DNA from: Toxonevra muliebris
Taxonomy: Eukaryota; Arthropoda; Insecta; Diptera; Pallopteridae
Length of the DNA: 64,000 nt
Reading direction: 5' to 3'
NCBI GenBank assembly: GCA_963691655.1
Contig: OY829328.1
Span: 79,240,400-79,304,399 of the forward strand
Position 1 is the first letter of the stretch, and every line of letters starts with the position of its first letter. Position numbers and translations under genes: made by a program. The notes beneath the pieces were generated by a model. The model was given only the letters and a program-made list of their open reading frames with translations. It did no database searches and was not told where the DNA came from. This document shows, piece after piece, positions 47,425-60,089 of the stretch.

Positions 47425-49358
47425 AGTCGTTGAACCGATGATAATGATAAAGAATTATGATAAAGAGAAGCAATGTAAACGTGAATATATAATAACTACA
47501 CCTACATACACATTTAAATATAGCTATGCTAAAATTATGCATGAATTTAGTTCAATTAAATGCGAATTTTAAGTTTTTATTTCATAACTTCATATTATAT
47601 TGCATTCCTACCTGTGTTAATTAGATTGATATATGCATCTGTAATTACTTTGACCTATAAATTTGTAATCATCTATTTTATAATTACTATTCGAAAGATG
47701 TGAGGCAGTGCAATTAGTTTATCATAAAAAAAACTTATATAGAATAATAAAGTTATCAATTGAAATGCGTTTTGATAAAAATAAATTACTTAATTTTAAT
47801 GAACATGAAATTTACATAAATTTTTTTTTATAGAAATGGTAATGCAAAAAAAAAAAACACGCTGCTTTTACATAGGCATTAAAAAATTTTAATGGCAGCT
47901 CAATTTCATTCCGAGAAGTATTCCGAACACTGATCAAGAAGAATTTGCCTCTTTCTAGGGAATTGCAGATGTATTGGCAGCAGGTTTTCATAGTTATTAA
48001 GACCGTTGGGATGGTCAAAACCGTTGTTAATTCCAGAATTCAAATACATATATATATGATTTTCAGGAATGCTGATTGGTGCTTAAATTTCAAAATGGTA
48101 GATCCAAAATGGCAGACGACTCAACAAAATTACTCTGTACATGTGTAGAAATAGAGATTTTTTCGAAAACTGTGATAAGCTAGTAGCACTATTCTTTTCA
48201 ATCTACTTCTAATTACACTTCCCATTAGAAAAAGCGAGATAGCACGTTATGAGGTGTAGTTGACAGTTCTTCAAAAATACTCTCAGTTTTTACTCAGGCA
48301 CCCATTGAAATAGAGTTTAGGGTCAAGCTGATAGCCCTGACAGCTAGTGCTCATATATATTTTTATTAGTCTTAGAATTTATTGTAAGATTAATAAATTG
48401 TAATAATAATAATAGAGTTTAGACTTCATTGAATATAAATTTGTAATGTTAATATTCAAAATAGGGGACCCAAAATGGCAGACATCTTTCGTGAAAACTT
48501 GACAGATATTAACGAATATTTTACATTGGCTTTAGATTTCGGAAAACAAGAATTAGTTACTAGAAATTTCTATGACGGACTGACGTAATAAACTTGACTA
48601 ACTTCCATAGGAATCAATCTCAGGGGCGTTTCTGGTTTGTTGTATTCCAATCTATGGTCTCATGGTTTCTGGATCTCTTTGTACAGACCTATGGCAATAC
48701 ATTGAAAATGGGGGACGACTTTCGAAAATATTTATATAATAACGAGGTCTAACTGTAAAATTAACGTAAGCCCAATTTTAAAAAAAAACTTTTTTTATGG
48801 ACTTTAGCACCAGGAGAACCTTTTTACAAATTTATGGATATCCATTGTAAAATTTAAAAATATGAAAATCCAAAATTATTATTATTTTCCACGTTCATTT
48901 CCCAATAAAAAACAGAGCTAGTCATCAGGGAAAATTTTGAGAACCTTTCGATCAAAAAGTAAAATGTTAAATCAGATTGTTTTGGCCAATGAGTATCCGT
49001 GCACTCATTGGTATCAGATGGCTGCTAAAGTTTAATCAGCTCCTCTCCCTATACGAGAGATATCAATCCACGGAATATTTACATGCGCATACCTAGAATT
49101 GCATCCCTGTTTCCACTTGTTTACATTTTGCTGTTGTTTTTGTTGGCTTCTGGTTCGGATTTGTTTTTGTGTTTAAATTTCTCTGCCGTCGTTGCTGTTT
49201 TCGTTGAACGTACAACAATTTTCTGCTGCCAATTGATTACGCAGGTTTGTTGTACTTTGGACTTTCTCTTATTTTTGTAGACCATTACAATTCAAATTTT
49301 TGCGACAGTTTTCAAGTGGAAGTGTATAAGATTGAAAGCAGAAAAGGCCAAAATAAAA
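47425..49358. other. Intergenic with degenerate AAAATGGCAGAC repeats
   Basis: After the Snap29 3' UTR, segments containing (GG)GA(C/T)CCAAAATGGCAGAC recur near 48102 and 48468, with a weaker GAAAATGGGGGACGACTTTCG near 48710. Intervening TTTCGAAAA(C/T)/AACGA(A/G) strings also match. They look like an old tandem array or three fragments of one element. There is no gene. The HSDL2 5' UTR and promoter must lie near 49.1-49.36 kb. Confidence 0.55.
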
Positions 49359-50696
49359 ATGATCAATACAGGGAAATTAGCCGGGCGCACCCTTTTCATA
49401 TCGGGTATTTAACTATTTATTTATAATGTGAAGTCCAAAAGGGAGACACTTTGACACTTTCCTATTTGTTTTGCAGGCGCATCGCGTGGTATTGGCAAGG
49501 CCATAGCACTGAAAGCAGCTCGCGACGGTGCCAACATTATAATTGCCGCAAAAACGGCGCAACCACATCCCAAGCTGCCGGGTACCATATACACTGCCGC
49601 CGAGGAAATCGAGAAAGTTGGTGGACGGGCTCACCCCTGCATTGTGGATGTACGTGATGAGGCACAAGTACGTAGCGCTATCAATGAGGCGGTTGCCAAA
49701 TTTGGTGGCATCGATATAGTTGTGAATAATGCTAGTGCCATTTCGTTGACACCAACATTGGAAACAGATATGAAGCGTTACGATTTGATGCATAACATTA
49801 ATACGCGTGGCACATTCCTTGTGTCCAAGGAGTGTCTGCCGTATCTATTGAAGAGTAATCACGCGCATATTTTGAACATTTCTCCGCCATTAAATTTGAA
49901 TCCGAAATGGTTTGGCCCCCATGTTGCCTACACCATGGCCAAGTATGGCATGTCGATGTGTGTCTTGGGCATGGCAGAAGAGTTCAAAGATCAAGGTATA
50001 GCTGTTAATGCACTTTGGCCACGCACCGCCATACAAACGGCGGCCATTGAAATGTTGACTGGACCTGAAAGTTCAAAGTGGTCGCGCAAAGCAGAAATTA
50101 TGTCGGATGCTGCATATGCGGTGCTAATCCGTGAGCCGCGTCAATGCACCGGCAACTTCCTAATTGATGATGAGGTACTCGCGGAGGCTGGTATTACAGA
50201 TATGAAACAGTATGCTTGTGATCCCGCTTATGCTGATAAACTTATGGATGATTTCTTTTTGGAACCAAAGGGTTCAAAAGCGAATACTGTTTCGTCTAGT
50301 AAGCCTCAGCCAGCAGTCACCTCTGCTCCTAAGTCGTCGTCTTCAAGTAGTGATGCCAAAGCCGATATTCCATTAATATTCGAAAAGATTAATGGCTTGC
50401 TTTCGCCTGAAATTGTTTCCAAAACACAAGCTGTTTTCCAATTTGACATTACAGGAGATGACAAGGGTACCTGGTTCATAGATTTGAAGAATGGTGGTGG
50501 TTCATGTGGTCCTGGTGCGCCAACAGCCGCACCAGATGCCACACTCACCATGAAGGGGCAGAATTTCTTCGATATGTTTTCTGGCAAATTGAAACCTGCT
50601 CCTGCATTTATGACTGGCAAATTGAAGATCAAAGGTGATTTGCAGAAGGCAATGAAATTGGAAAAGTTGATGAAATCATTCAAATCGAAATTGTAA
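49359..50696 (+). CDS. Hsdl2: Hydroxysteroid dehydrogenase-like protein 2
   Basis: Two exons, 49359-49404 and 49477-50696, with a 72-bp intron (GTATTT...TTGCAG), give 421 residues. It is a short-chain dehydrogenase fused to a sterol-carrier (SCP2) domain, linked to peroxisomal and mitochondrial fatty-acid metabolism. Its substrate is unknown. The NAD(P)-binding motif GASRGIG is at 16-22, the NNAS motif follows, the SDR catalytic Tyr167-x3-Lys171 lies in AYTMAKYGMS, and a Ser precedes it in ISPPLNLNP. A Ser/Lys-rich linker (about 284-308) leads to the SCP2 domain (about 310-421). The last three residues are SKL, a canonical peroxisomal targeting signal. The first ATG gives MINTGKLAGRTLFISG, standard for the family. 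AATAAA lies at 51120. Confidence 0.96.
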
Positions 50697-51620
50697 TTTT
50701 ATGTCGACCGTGCACTTTCGACTTTGCTGTTTTTTTATGTTTATTAATTTGAAGTGCAGTTTCGTTAGAAATGAAGAGCTTATTTTAAATATGAGATAAG
50801 CTATAAAACTAATAATGCTAGATAATAATGTTGAAAGAAGAAGTAAATACGGTGATAAGATTTCTTTTGGACCCTCTACTTCTGGATAATAGTCAACCCC
50901 TTTACAGTGTAGATGGGCTTGGCTCTTATGCCATTAAGACGAATTAAATTATTTTCAGAAAATATGTGGCTCAGCTTATTTTTAAAATAAGCTCTAAAAA
51001 TATTTTGTATACCCTTATATAATTTAAAAGAATTGTATTGAATTATGTAGATTATTATCCTCCAGCATTTTTATATTTTTTCGCAAAGTGGACAACTAAA
51101 TATTTTACTATGAACTGATAATAAATTAAGCGTATTTTACGCAATTATTTGTATTTGACAAATGGATTGGTTTCAATTAGTTCACGTTATTTATGCTCTT
51201 TATGTGGATTAGCATCCACGTTTAAATTACTTTAATTAATATTGATTTAAAAAAGAATATCGAAGATCTCTTGAGCATTTGAACAATATGTACTGTACTC
51301 AAAATAGCTTGAAGATTTCCAAGTACTCAGTTTTAAGCAGCAACGAAATGTTAATCCAGGTCATTTATCATGGAGATTAGAGAATGAGCAATAATATGCT
51401 CTTTTGGTCAATCCCTTATTTTTCCTTTTGCATTTTTCCAGGTGGCAGCATTAAAAGCGCCATGTTTGCAATACACAGAAATGCAACACTGAGCATAAGT
51501 TCGCAGTGCATTTTTCTTTCACTGGGAAACACCGCATTAACAAAAACTAAAAACGCGAACTAAAGCATTGTCAGCAATTTAGTTTTGTTTTTATTTTTGC
51601 GTTCAACCCTAAGATTAAAA
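50697..51620. other. HSDL2 3' UTR and shutdown upstream region
   Basis: No gene is seen. It contains the HSDL2 poly(A) signal at 51120-51125 and, between it and 51620, the shutdown promoter, in which no core element could be placed. Confidence 0.5.
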
Positions 51621-53105
51621 ATGGACGACGATGGACTAAGTACCTGTAGCTTTTTAAAAGACCCACTTTCGTTGAGGTAAGTGTTTTTCTCTCACTCGTA
51701 ATTAAAGTGACTAATTTGTTGAGTTTTTGGTTGTATAGTGATCTGATTGGTACCGGGACCAATTTTGAAATAAACACCAACTTTGACGACGGTATCACCA
51801 ATGACATATTCGAAGAATTAAATATGGGCTCGGATAACGAAGAAGACGATGAGAATTTGGATCGTACTTCGTTGGTGTCACCATGGACAAAGCCATTCGA
51901 TGAATTGAAACAGCAAATGGTGCAGATTAACGAACACTTATACAAAAAGATAACTCTTCACGGGCCGGTAGAAGATGAAACAGTCCCGTTAAACGCACGT
52001 GTCTGCATACGTTACAATGCCTACTGGGAAGGTGAAGGTGCACCATTTGATTCTTCATTCCTGCGTGGATCGTCGCACCGTTTTTACACGGGTCGTAATG
52101 AAGTAATTGAAGGCCTGGAAGCGGCAGTACGTACAATGTATCGCGGCGAACAAGCGCAATTTGTTATCTCATATCAATTGCTGTTTCGGGAGATGGGCTG
52201 CCCGCCGCGTGTGAAACCACGTGCTAATGGTCTATTCATAATTGAGTTGGTATCGTTTAATCCTGTGGGCGATGTTGATGCTGAGCAGCAAGTACCTGAG
52301 GAAGATCGTAATAAGTTTGCGATTATTATTGATAAGGTAAAGGATATTCACCTGAAGGGTTTGGACTTTTTCGGGCAGGGTCAGTATAAGAATGCCTGCC
52401 GTGCATTTGAGAAAGCCATGACCGTTTTGAATTACTGCCGTTTAGCGAACGAAGAAGAACAGCGTGAACAGACTGCATTCCTATTGAAATTGTGCACAAA
52501 TCTTGCGGTATGTTATAATAAAACTAATACACCGGCCAAAGCGTGCATTATGTGCAAAGAAATACGTCGTCTGACCAATAATAAACCTACGTGTAAAGCT
52601 TTGTTTCAGGAAGGACGTGCTTTGCTAATGCTCGGTAAATATAAGTATAAGAAAATCATCAAGAAATTTCTGTATTAATTTTTTTTTTTGCATTTCAATT
52701 GCAGGTGAATATCAGCAAGCGCGTCAAATACTCACACGCGCTCAACATATGGAACCACAAAACGGAGATATTACCAAAGAAATGAAAAACCTCGAACATC
52801 GTTATGGGCGCTATAAAGAAAGTGAAAAGAGTATTTGGGCAAAAGCAATTGGAATTATGAAGGAACCTGAAGTACCTGCCCCGCCTGTTGTGCAAGAAGC
52901 ACAAAGCGCTTTCGAACAGGAAATGCTTGATTTGATGCAATCGTTTAAGGATAATTTAAGTACAAATAATTTTAAACTACCTCCAGGACTTACAGATAAA
53001 GAAGTTGAAACTGTGGATGCATTGGCGGCAAGCATGGAATTAAAATTAACAATTTCGCCATTGGATAACACTTACACGTTGAATAAGAAAGAAAATCGCA
53101 AATAA
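51621..53105 (+). CDS. shu: Shutdown, FKBP6-like immunophilin-TPR protein
   Basis: Three exons, 51621-51676, 51739-52634 and 52705-53105, with GTAAGT and GTAAAT donors and TATAG and TTGCAG acceptors, give 450 residues, about the Drosophila Shutdown length. Shutdown is an Hsp90 co-chaperone required in the germline for loading piRNAs into Piwi-family proteins and so for transposon silencing. An acidic N-terminus (to about 60) is followed by an FKBP-type domain (about 90-190; VCIRYNAYWEGEGAPFDSS to GLFIIELVSFNPVGD), in which catalytic residues are not conserved by eye. A TPR region follows (about 210-370). The second intron falls inside the TPR block, so reading through it adds a spurious KYKYKKIIKKFLY end. 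AATAAA is at 53174. Its presence in a transposon-rich genome is expected, not specific. Confidence 0.95.
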
Positions 53106-53730
53106 TTTTTTAATTCATCATTTTCTATGCTGTAATTAAACGCTTTTTCATCAAAAATCACCATTTAATTTGTAATAAATAAAATAGAAATATATATATT
53201 TTTACATGCATATGTATGCTTCAGAACGTTTCAAATTACAAATTTTACAAATATTAAGAAGGGAACACACGCCAATCCGTGAGACATCATTTCAAGCTAA
53301 ACCAAGAACATTTTGCGATTTGGGATGAGTCGAAGTTTTCAGGACGCTCCAAAAGTAACGCAAAAATTATTTTAACAAAAATCGAGTCTAAGCTAAAATC
53401 TTGAATTGAAAGGTATGCAAATCGTTATTGTTTCAACATCTCAACTTACTTCTTTGACCTTTGAAGAAAAACAATAATTTCGCTAAGCTCACAACTGCTA
53501 ATGGCACTAATATTTTTCGCTTCTGGAAGTTTTCAAATTACAATTGGAGATTTTGGAGGAATACATTAAATAACTGCAACTGAAATGTATTTATTTATTA
53601 CAAGAAAAATAATGATAAATCATTAAATTACTTAATTTAGAGAAGCACTAGCTGCCAGGGCCTTCGGCTCGCTTTACAATATATTAGTTTATAGTTTTAA
53701 AATAACTTAATTATACATACTAAGGTTTTA
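53106..53730. other. shutdown 3' UTR and intergenic DNA
   Basis: A poly(A) signal lies at 53174-53179. No gene follows in this stretch. Confidence 0.55.
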
Positions 53731-53733
53731 AGA

Positions 53734-54060
53734 TTAGATTAAGTGTTTGATGTGTGATTTTAACAAGAAATTATTAATTTTAATAATGTTTTCTTTATTA
53801 ACTATTCTAAGTACATCTGAGGGATTAACGTTTTTAAAAATATTATTTCTTAATGTGGAGAAGAAAGAACAATTGTCTAATAGATGGATTACAGACAGCG
53901 AGATAGAGTTGCAATACGGACAATGTTGAGGACCAGAACCAGTCAACAGATGACGCAACTAAAATTATTAAGAGGTTTTAGTAGAAATTGAGTCGCTTTA
54001 TTCTGAGTATGTAAAATCCCCATCATCAGACGCAGATATTTTAAACACACGGTGCTTTTA
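53734..54060 (-). pseudogene. 3' end of a 5'-truncated LINE (ORF2 C-terminus)
   Basis: The minus strand encodes 74 codons with HCPYCNSISLSVIHLLDNCS, then a Phe/Leu/Ile-rich tail. The Cys-x2-Cys...His-x4-Cys motif, followed by a (R)xxxF segment, is typical of the zinc knuckle after the reverse transcriptase in Jockey/R1-type non-LTR elements. Upstream (to about 54060 on plus) the frame is broken, and the reverse transcriptase is absent, as expected from 5' truncation. No host function. Confidence 0.65.
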
Positions 54061-55450
54061 CAGTCATTTACAATTTTGATAGTCTGGCAACGTTATATCT
54101 TAATTGGTGTCGAAATTTGTATTTAATTAACGATCAGTGAAATAAAATTATTTTTGTTCAATTTAGTACTTTAAAAATGTTCAAATTGTTGTGTTTTGAG
54201 ATATTTAATTTATAAATTCTTGCGGTGTATAAATTTGCTTGTGTTTTTGCGCAACAAATAATACATTTAACTCCCTATGCATAAACACTAGTACATAACC
54301 TTAAAATTTTGTACTTGCGTCTCTTGCATATTTTTGCTGCTGCTGCCGCTAAGGACTTGTTGCTGTTAAATCATTTTGTTGCTTTTGTTTGATCATGCTT
54401 TACTTTTGAGTGTGAATCTGCACGGATACTGCTGTGGCTGCTTTCGTTCGCTGCGTCAATTTATTGCCTGCATTTTTAGGCTGCTGCTGCAGTTACCACA
54501 CTTGTGTATAACATACCAGCAGTAAAATCTGTATGCACTTACTGCTATTTGGACTCCGTCTGTCTCCGGCCCTTAGAAATGGATGACTTTTTTGGCATAT
54601 GCAGTACTAGATTTTCCAGAAATGCTGATAGTCAAATCGTACCATGCAGTGGTCTCAGTAAAAGGTTTTTCCATCGTGTTTGCTGTGCTGATCCATTGAA
54701 AGAACAGGTAATGAGACTCAAAGTATATATTGATTTTCTATCCGATAAGGTCTTTACACTTTTAAGAGGAAAATATGTATAATTCTGCCGTAAACTTTTA
54801 GTTTAATGTTCAGGCTATGTGCGATTCTGGTTTTTGTTTCAGCGACGCTGTTGCGCGTTGGCTAAAATCGACCCATGGTAGCTCCATTTTAACAATAGTA
54901 GGCTGAAATTCATGTTTGAATCGGTGATCAACTGATAGCTATGCAGTATAGCATAGCCTCTATCATCTTCGTCTAAATATATTATGATACCTTTAGATAA
55001 GTCCAGGACAAGTGCTTAAAAATTTTGTATAATGAATCGAAAATTCGAATACGAAATACAATTGAAAGATATTTTGGGGGAATTCAGACACAATTCCTTC
55101 ATTCGAAAATAATCAGCAAAGAATTTCTTTTCCAACGGTGTTTCAGGTCCATCATCTACTAGGTATTTGAATTCATCTTGTATGGTGATGCCAAGCATGG
55201 TTTAAAATTTTAAAACATTAATATGTGTTTTCATGTAATTTTTTATTTAACCTTATGCAGCTTACATTTAAAAATGAGTACATATCACCACTACTGGGAT
55301 CCATAAAGCCACATGTTGAGGGACCAAATAATGACAATAAAAACTGCTCATCCGAAAATAAATTTGATATTCTCTCCTGACCTTCTCCAGTCTTGTACAA
55401 TTGTCTTTTCATTGCCAAGCTTTCTTCTACAATGTTTTTTTTTCAGAATA
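54061..55450. other. Unassigned DNA with small frames
   Basis: Three small frames occur: 54504-54782 (plus), with a Cys/His-rich CSGLSKRFFHRVCC string vaguely like a PHD finger of retroelements; and 55016-55198 and 55218-55418 (minus), with no recognised domain. GTAAGC after FLN in the upstream minus frame could be a splice donor, but no intact gene model follows. Confidence 0.35.
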
Positions 55451-58190
55451 TCATACTTGGCTCGCAAATTTTGACCGTCACAAGCTACCCTTCTACTTTT
55501 TGCATTTAATTCCAATGCAGTTTAAGACCAAATCTCCGTTTTTTTTAATTAATGCATGACGTTTTTTATTATCCAGAATATTGTGGTTTTCGTTTATCAA
55601 GTTTAGTAACGTGGTCTTCTCTGCATATGTGAAGTCAGGGCATCTCTTATTTTCCTTATTTTAATGTCCATTTCTTATTTTTTTGAAATATGTTATATTT
55701 TGAACAGAAGCTAAAGTTTTTTTTTTTGGAAAATACAATTCTATGATACAAAAAATTTAAACATTGCCACATTCGTTTATAGATCTATAATTTATTCATT
55801 AGAGTGATCGACTCGGTTTTTTCAAAACGGGTTCCACCAGTTTTTTCTGCTTTGTATCGTTTGGCAACACTTAACTGGAGAAAATGTGAAAAATTAGAGT
55901 TAAAGTAAATTAAAGTTAAGGGAAATATTTACAATTTTTGTGAAAATTATGTTATTAAAAAGAAAAAAAAAATATTTGATAAAATTTGAAGACATAAACA
56001 CGATGGAAGCCCAAAAAACTTAAGTGTCCCAAAATATTGAGTTGCACAATCAGCTCTCAATCACATCAGATATGCTTACAAAATTGACATTACATCAAAG
56101 GTGCACAGGAACTTTCCAATTATAACTAGAATGCCGGCCAAAAATCATCATTCTAAATTGAGAACTAAAAATGAAAAGTTGTCCAAAGTATTTACTTGAT
56201 GTGTTACTGAAGAGGGGATATCTGTTAGTGCGTAGAGGAAGTCGTTCAGTATATTTGCGTTCTAAAGACTACAATATGCTTGTTATAACGTCGGATTTCA
56301 TTGGGTGATGAAATTGATCGGAAATAAAATTTTGTTGGACACAAAAACATTGACGTTGTTAATAAAATGCTAATGCAAATCAATTGCCAAAATATTTTTG
56401 TTAAAACGCATAAATATATTTATTTGTATACTCAATAAATAATACTTTTTGTTTTGTTAATATTGCAATATAATAATAATTTATTATATAATCTTAATAA
56501 ATATATTAAATTTTTAACTTTCATTCTTAACAACATTAATTTTGCTATAAACACAGTTAAATTATATAATTCTTTAAGTTTGTTTTTAAACTGAAACAAT
56601 ATTTTTTGTTTTGGTTTCTTATTACTTAACAAATACTTTTACATATATATCTTTTTTTTATTACATTCAATTGTATTTATTGTGTTTTTTTACTGACTTA
56701 ATAGATTTAAGTTTTGTGTTTTTGGGCTATGCAAATAAAAAATATTTAAGTACCTAATTATAGAACTAATTGAATTTTGTATTTTTTTTTCTGCATTAAA
56801 TTATTTCTTAAAGTGCTAATTTTTTTTTTGTTTAATTTTAATTTATGTATTTATTTTAAATAAAATACAAATACTTTTTAGTTTCATAATATGATTTTTT
56901 ATTATATTTTACTTTTATTTTACTATTTATTTTTTAATATTTAATATTCGGTACTAACAGCTTAAAAAAATTATCTCTGTGTATTTGTTTTTGTAATTAT
57001 CTAAGTATTTGTTAATATTTTTATGTTCTTTTTGTGTATAGTTTAAGTTATGTTCAAGTAAAATTTTTCTACATAATTAAGGTAGGTGGAATTTGCAAAA
57101 GTTTTGTTTATTTGTTTTTGTTTTCATGAAAGATATGAGTTAAGTTTTAATCTATAGTTACTGTTTTTCAGTTTTTGTTTATTATTTTTGGTAAGAAATA
57201 CAACGAATTAAATTTTTTGTTTATAATAACTTTCCTGTTTTTTTTTTTTTTGCTATTTTGAATTTTAATATTTTGAAGCTCTCTTATTGATTCGAAAAGT
57301 AATGCTAAATTTTTATCCAAATATTCTAAATTATTTTTTTTCTAATATTTATTTTTAATAATAATTTATGTGTTTATTTTTTCTTACCAAAAATTTATCA
57401 TTAGAAAGTACTGAATTGACTGATTTATTTTTATCTCTTTTTAATTTACATAATTTAATCTGAGTTTTGTTTTTGATATTTATTTGTATGTGTGTGTGTT
57501 TTTTTTTTAATCTAATTGTATTCCAGTACATAAATATTTTTGATTTTCTTCTAATATTTCATATAATTTATTATTATCTAAAATTAAATTTTAACTTTTT
57601 TATGCTAACATGTAAATATTTTCTTTAAAAATTATGTTTATGTTTGTTAGTTTTTAATAATACTTAATTTTTTGTTTAATTTAAGGTACATCAAGCTACA
57701 TTCTATTTGTAATTTATTTTTTATTTTTAATTTTTTTTAACAGCCATTTATAATAATACAAAATATTGTTTAAATACTTTCTTTGGAGGAAAACATATTT
57801 TTTCGTGTTAACTTTTTGAAAATGTTGGACACAAAAATCAAATACCAATAAGAAACATAAACATTTTGATTCAAAAGTAAACAAATGTATGAACCTTGAG
57901 TGAGGAATAGAACCCACACCTTACTTATTAAATCTTCGTAGACATTTTAGGAATTTCTTTCCCTCTTTCTCCTATCGCTTCACCGTTCTTGGCCCAAGCG
58001 GATTCTAGCGCCGTACAGAGGTACGCATTAGATATTAAAATGGGTGAATCATAATTTAGGGAAGAAATTAGAAAACAAAAATTGTGCGGAATACATGGTA
58101 ATGCCGATGCATTGAGAAAAAAATTATAACTAAGTAAAATAGGCGTTTCTTTTCTTTCGTGTTCTTGATCAGGTTTTGTACAAAACACTG
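55451..58190. other. Extremely AT-rich intergenic DNA
   Basis: No gene or repeat family is recognised. From 56.4 to 57.8 kb the sequence is almost wholly A/T, with TTTATTTT-type strings and a GTGTGTGTG run near 57489. Confidence 0.6.
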
Positions 58191-58199
58191 GACGGGAAA

Positions 58200-59020
58200 A
58201 AATCGAGGTATTCCTTGGAAATTTACAGAACTGCTAGAGGATCTCGATTTCGTTGACGATTATCTGCGTCCGGTCCGTAAAACATTCTGATATGTAGTCT
58301 AAGCTAAATGATCTATCCGCCGAATCAGCAAAAGTTGGACTAAAAATCAACGCCAACAAAACCAAATCAAAAAGGATAAATGCAAATTCCATGAACACAT
58401 ACTCGGTGGGACCAGCAACGGTCGAATCCGTAGACCGCTTCACATACTTGGGGAGCAACATTTCAGCTGAAGACAGTGTAAATCAAGATATCAAAGCGAG
58501 AATAGGAAAAACGAATGGTGCATTTTCACAGCTGCTCACCATTTGGAGCTCACATTTAATATCCACCAATACAAAAAAATTTTAAATCTTTAAATCCATC
58601 GTCATATCTGTGCTCCTATACGAATGCGTAACTTGGCTTAGTACCGAAGCCCTAATTTATAACCTGCAATGTTTTGTCAACCGCTGCCTTCGCCGAATAC
58701 TACGCATCTGGTGGCCGAACGTGATCAGCAACACAAATTTGTACTGAAGATGCGACGTGGACACAATTTCCGTTCAAATAAAGCGCAGAAAATGAGAATG
58801 AATTGGCCACACACTGCGTAAAGAGCATTATGAAATTTGCTGCCAAGCTCTAGACTGGCATTCGCGAGGCTCTAGAGAACGGGGACGCTCAAAGATCTCA
58901 TAAAAATGCAGTCTACTTAAGGCCATAGAGAACATAGAGTGAATTGAAGGCACTAGCTAACAACTGAACGCGCTGGAGATGTTTTGTAGAGGCACCACTA
59001 GGTGTTAAATGGAATTGATT
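58200..59020 (+). pseudogene. LINE reverse-transcriptase fragment, C-terminal half
   Basis: From about 58220 the plus strand reads LLEDLDFVDDY, the Y/F-A-D-D catalytic box of a reverse transcriptase with Ala changed to Val. After a frameshift comes DLSAESAKVGLKINANKTKS, then VDRFTYLGSNISAEDSVNQD (58429-58488), then (frame restored past a TAA at 58582) FVNRCLRRILRIWWP (58674-58718) and a broken WPHTA/RHSRGSR..GRSK tail. The order matches the thumb and C-terminal domain of non-LTR elements of the RTE/CR1 type. Multiple frameshifts and stops make it inactive. The endonuclease and the N-terminal reverse transcriptase are absent. Confidence 0.75.
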
Positions 59021-59121
59021 ATGATGAAAATAGGCGTCCGAATGGAATTTTAAGGTTACGTATAAAGTTGAAAGACCACCAAAAAATTAAACGTGAACTG
59101 AATTGACAAAAGTAAAAAGGG

Positions 59122-59931
59122 TAGGGTAGCCAGATTTTTTAACCGACAAATTAGTACAAATCGGTACAATTTTGAGTACATTTTATTAGTAATTTCAATG
59201 TGAAATAGTGATATAAACATTCACAGTTTTTCTTATCCAATGATAGTTGGTTATCCACACGTTCTTGTTACTTACTTGATTACTTTAAATTTAATTAACT
59301 TGCTGTTTTTATATTTAGGGATCATCTTGGATACACGAATAAATTAGCACGATAGGTTCCCCGAATTTTAACTGATGCTCGAAATATTTTCTTCAAAAAA
59401 TTTTAATACTATTATGCATTCATGAATTATCTTTTGAATTGAAAGCTTGAATTTATTCTTCATTACTGCGCAACTTGAATTGCTCAAAAGTCCTAAAACT
59501 TGTTCTCCGTATCGGTTTTCATATTTTGAGAAATGTAAGACCTGTGGAAAATAATCAAATTCAATCAATAACAAATTCCCTTCACTCTTTTAAAAACTTA
59601 CATTAACAGACTTTGCTTCAAGCAAATATTGTTTTTCTCCGCTCGCAGTGCGTAAACTAATAAATTCAAATGTATGTATTTTATTTTTGTGAACAATCAG
59701 AAAAAGAAACACAAATAGGTGAAACTTTTTCCAAAAAAGATTTTAAGACTTTTAAGGTCAAAGCACAAAAATTCTTAAGATATTAATTTGAAAAAAAAAA
59801 TCAGTACAAAATCAGTAAAAAAAATACAAAAATCTGTACAGTTTCGTACTGATTTCGTGATTTCAAAAAATCAGTACTTAAAAAAATAATCAGGACATGT
59901 ACTGATCAAATCAGTTTGTCTGGGTACCCTA
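59122..59931. mobile_element. hAT-like TIR element, 810 bp
   Basis: TAGGGTAGCCAGA at the left and TAGGGTACCCAGA at the right (read inward) are inverted ends. Subterminal GTACAAATCGGTACA and CAGTACAAAATCAGTA repeats fill both flanks. The 8 bases outside each end do not match, so the hAT label rests on terminus style only. It contains a fragment of mariner-like coding sequence at 59311-59395. Confidence 0.6.
59311..59395 (+). pseudogene. Mariner transposase fragment (85 bp)
   Basis: TTTAGGGATCATCTTGGATA through CACGATAGGTTCCCCGAATT to CTGATGCTCGAAATATTTTC matches 63443-63530 in the mariner pseudogene at the window end. Its translation resembles the LGYT.K.ARWVPR.LTDA block just before the catalytic domain of mariner transposases. 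Confidence 0.6.
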
Positions 59932-60089
59932 GTTAGAGGGTATCAAGGGAGTTGAAGGTGGAGAGGTTTAAAAACCTTTTATGCGTAATTAATTAGTATC
60001 AGTGTAGTTATATGGTGCATTTTTAAAGTGTATGAATTTTGATAAAAATGCTACAAAAATAATCAAATAAAAATTAATTTACCAAGTTA

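Noticed and set aside
52635..52678. Apparent KYKYKKIIKKFLY C-terminus of shutdown
   Set aside because: It is intron read-through. Splicing from 52634 to 52705 restores the family sequence GEYQQARQIL.
54578..54782. Cys/His-rich stretch resembling a PHD-type finger
   Set aside because: Too short and poorly spaced to assign; may be a retroelement remnant.
55016..55418. Two adjacent minus-strand frames that might be exons of one gene
   Set aside because: A GTAAGC donor is possible, but no convincing acceptor, domain or intact model was found.
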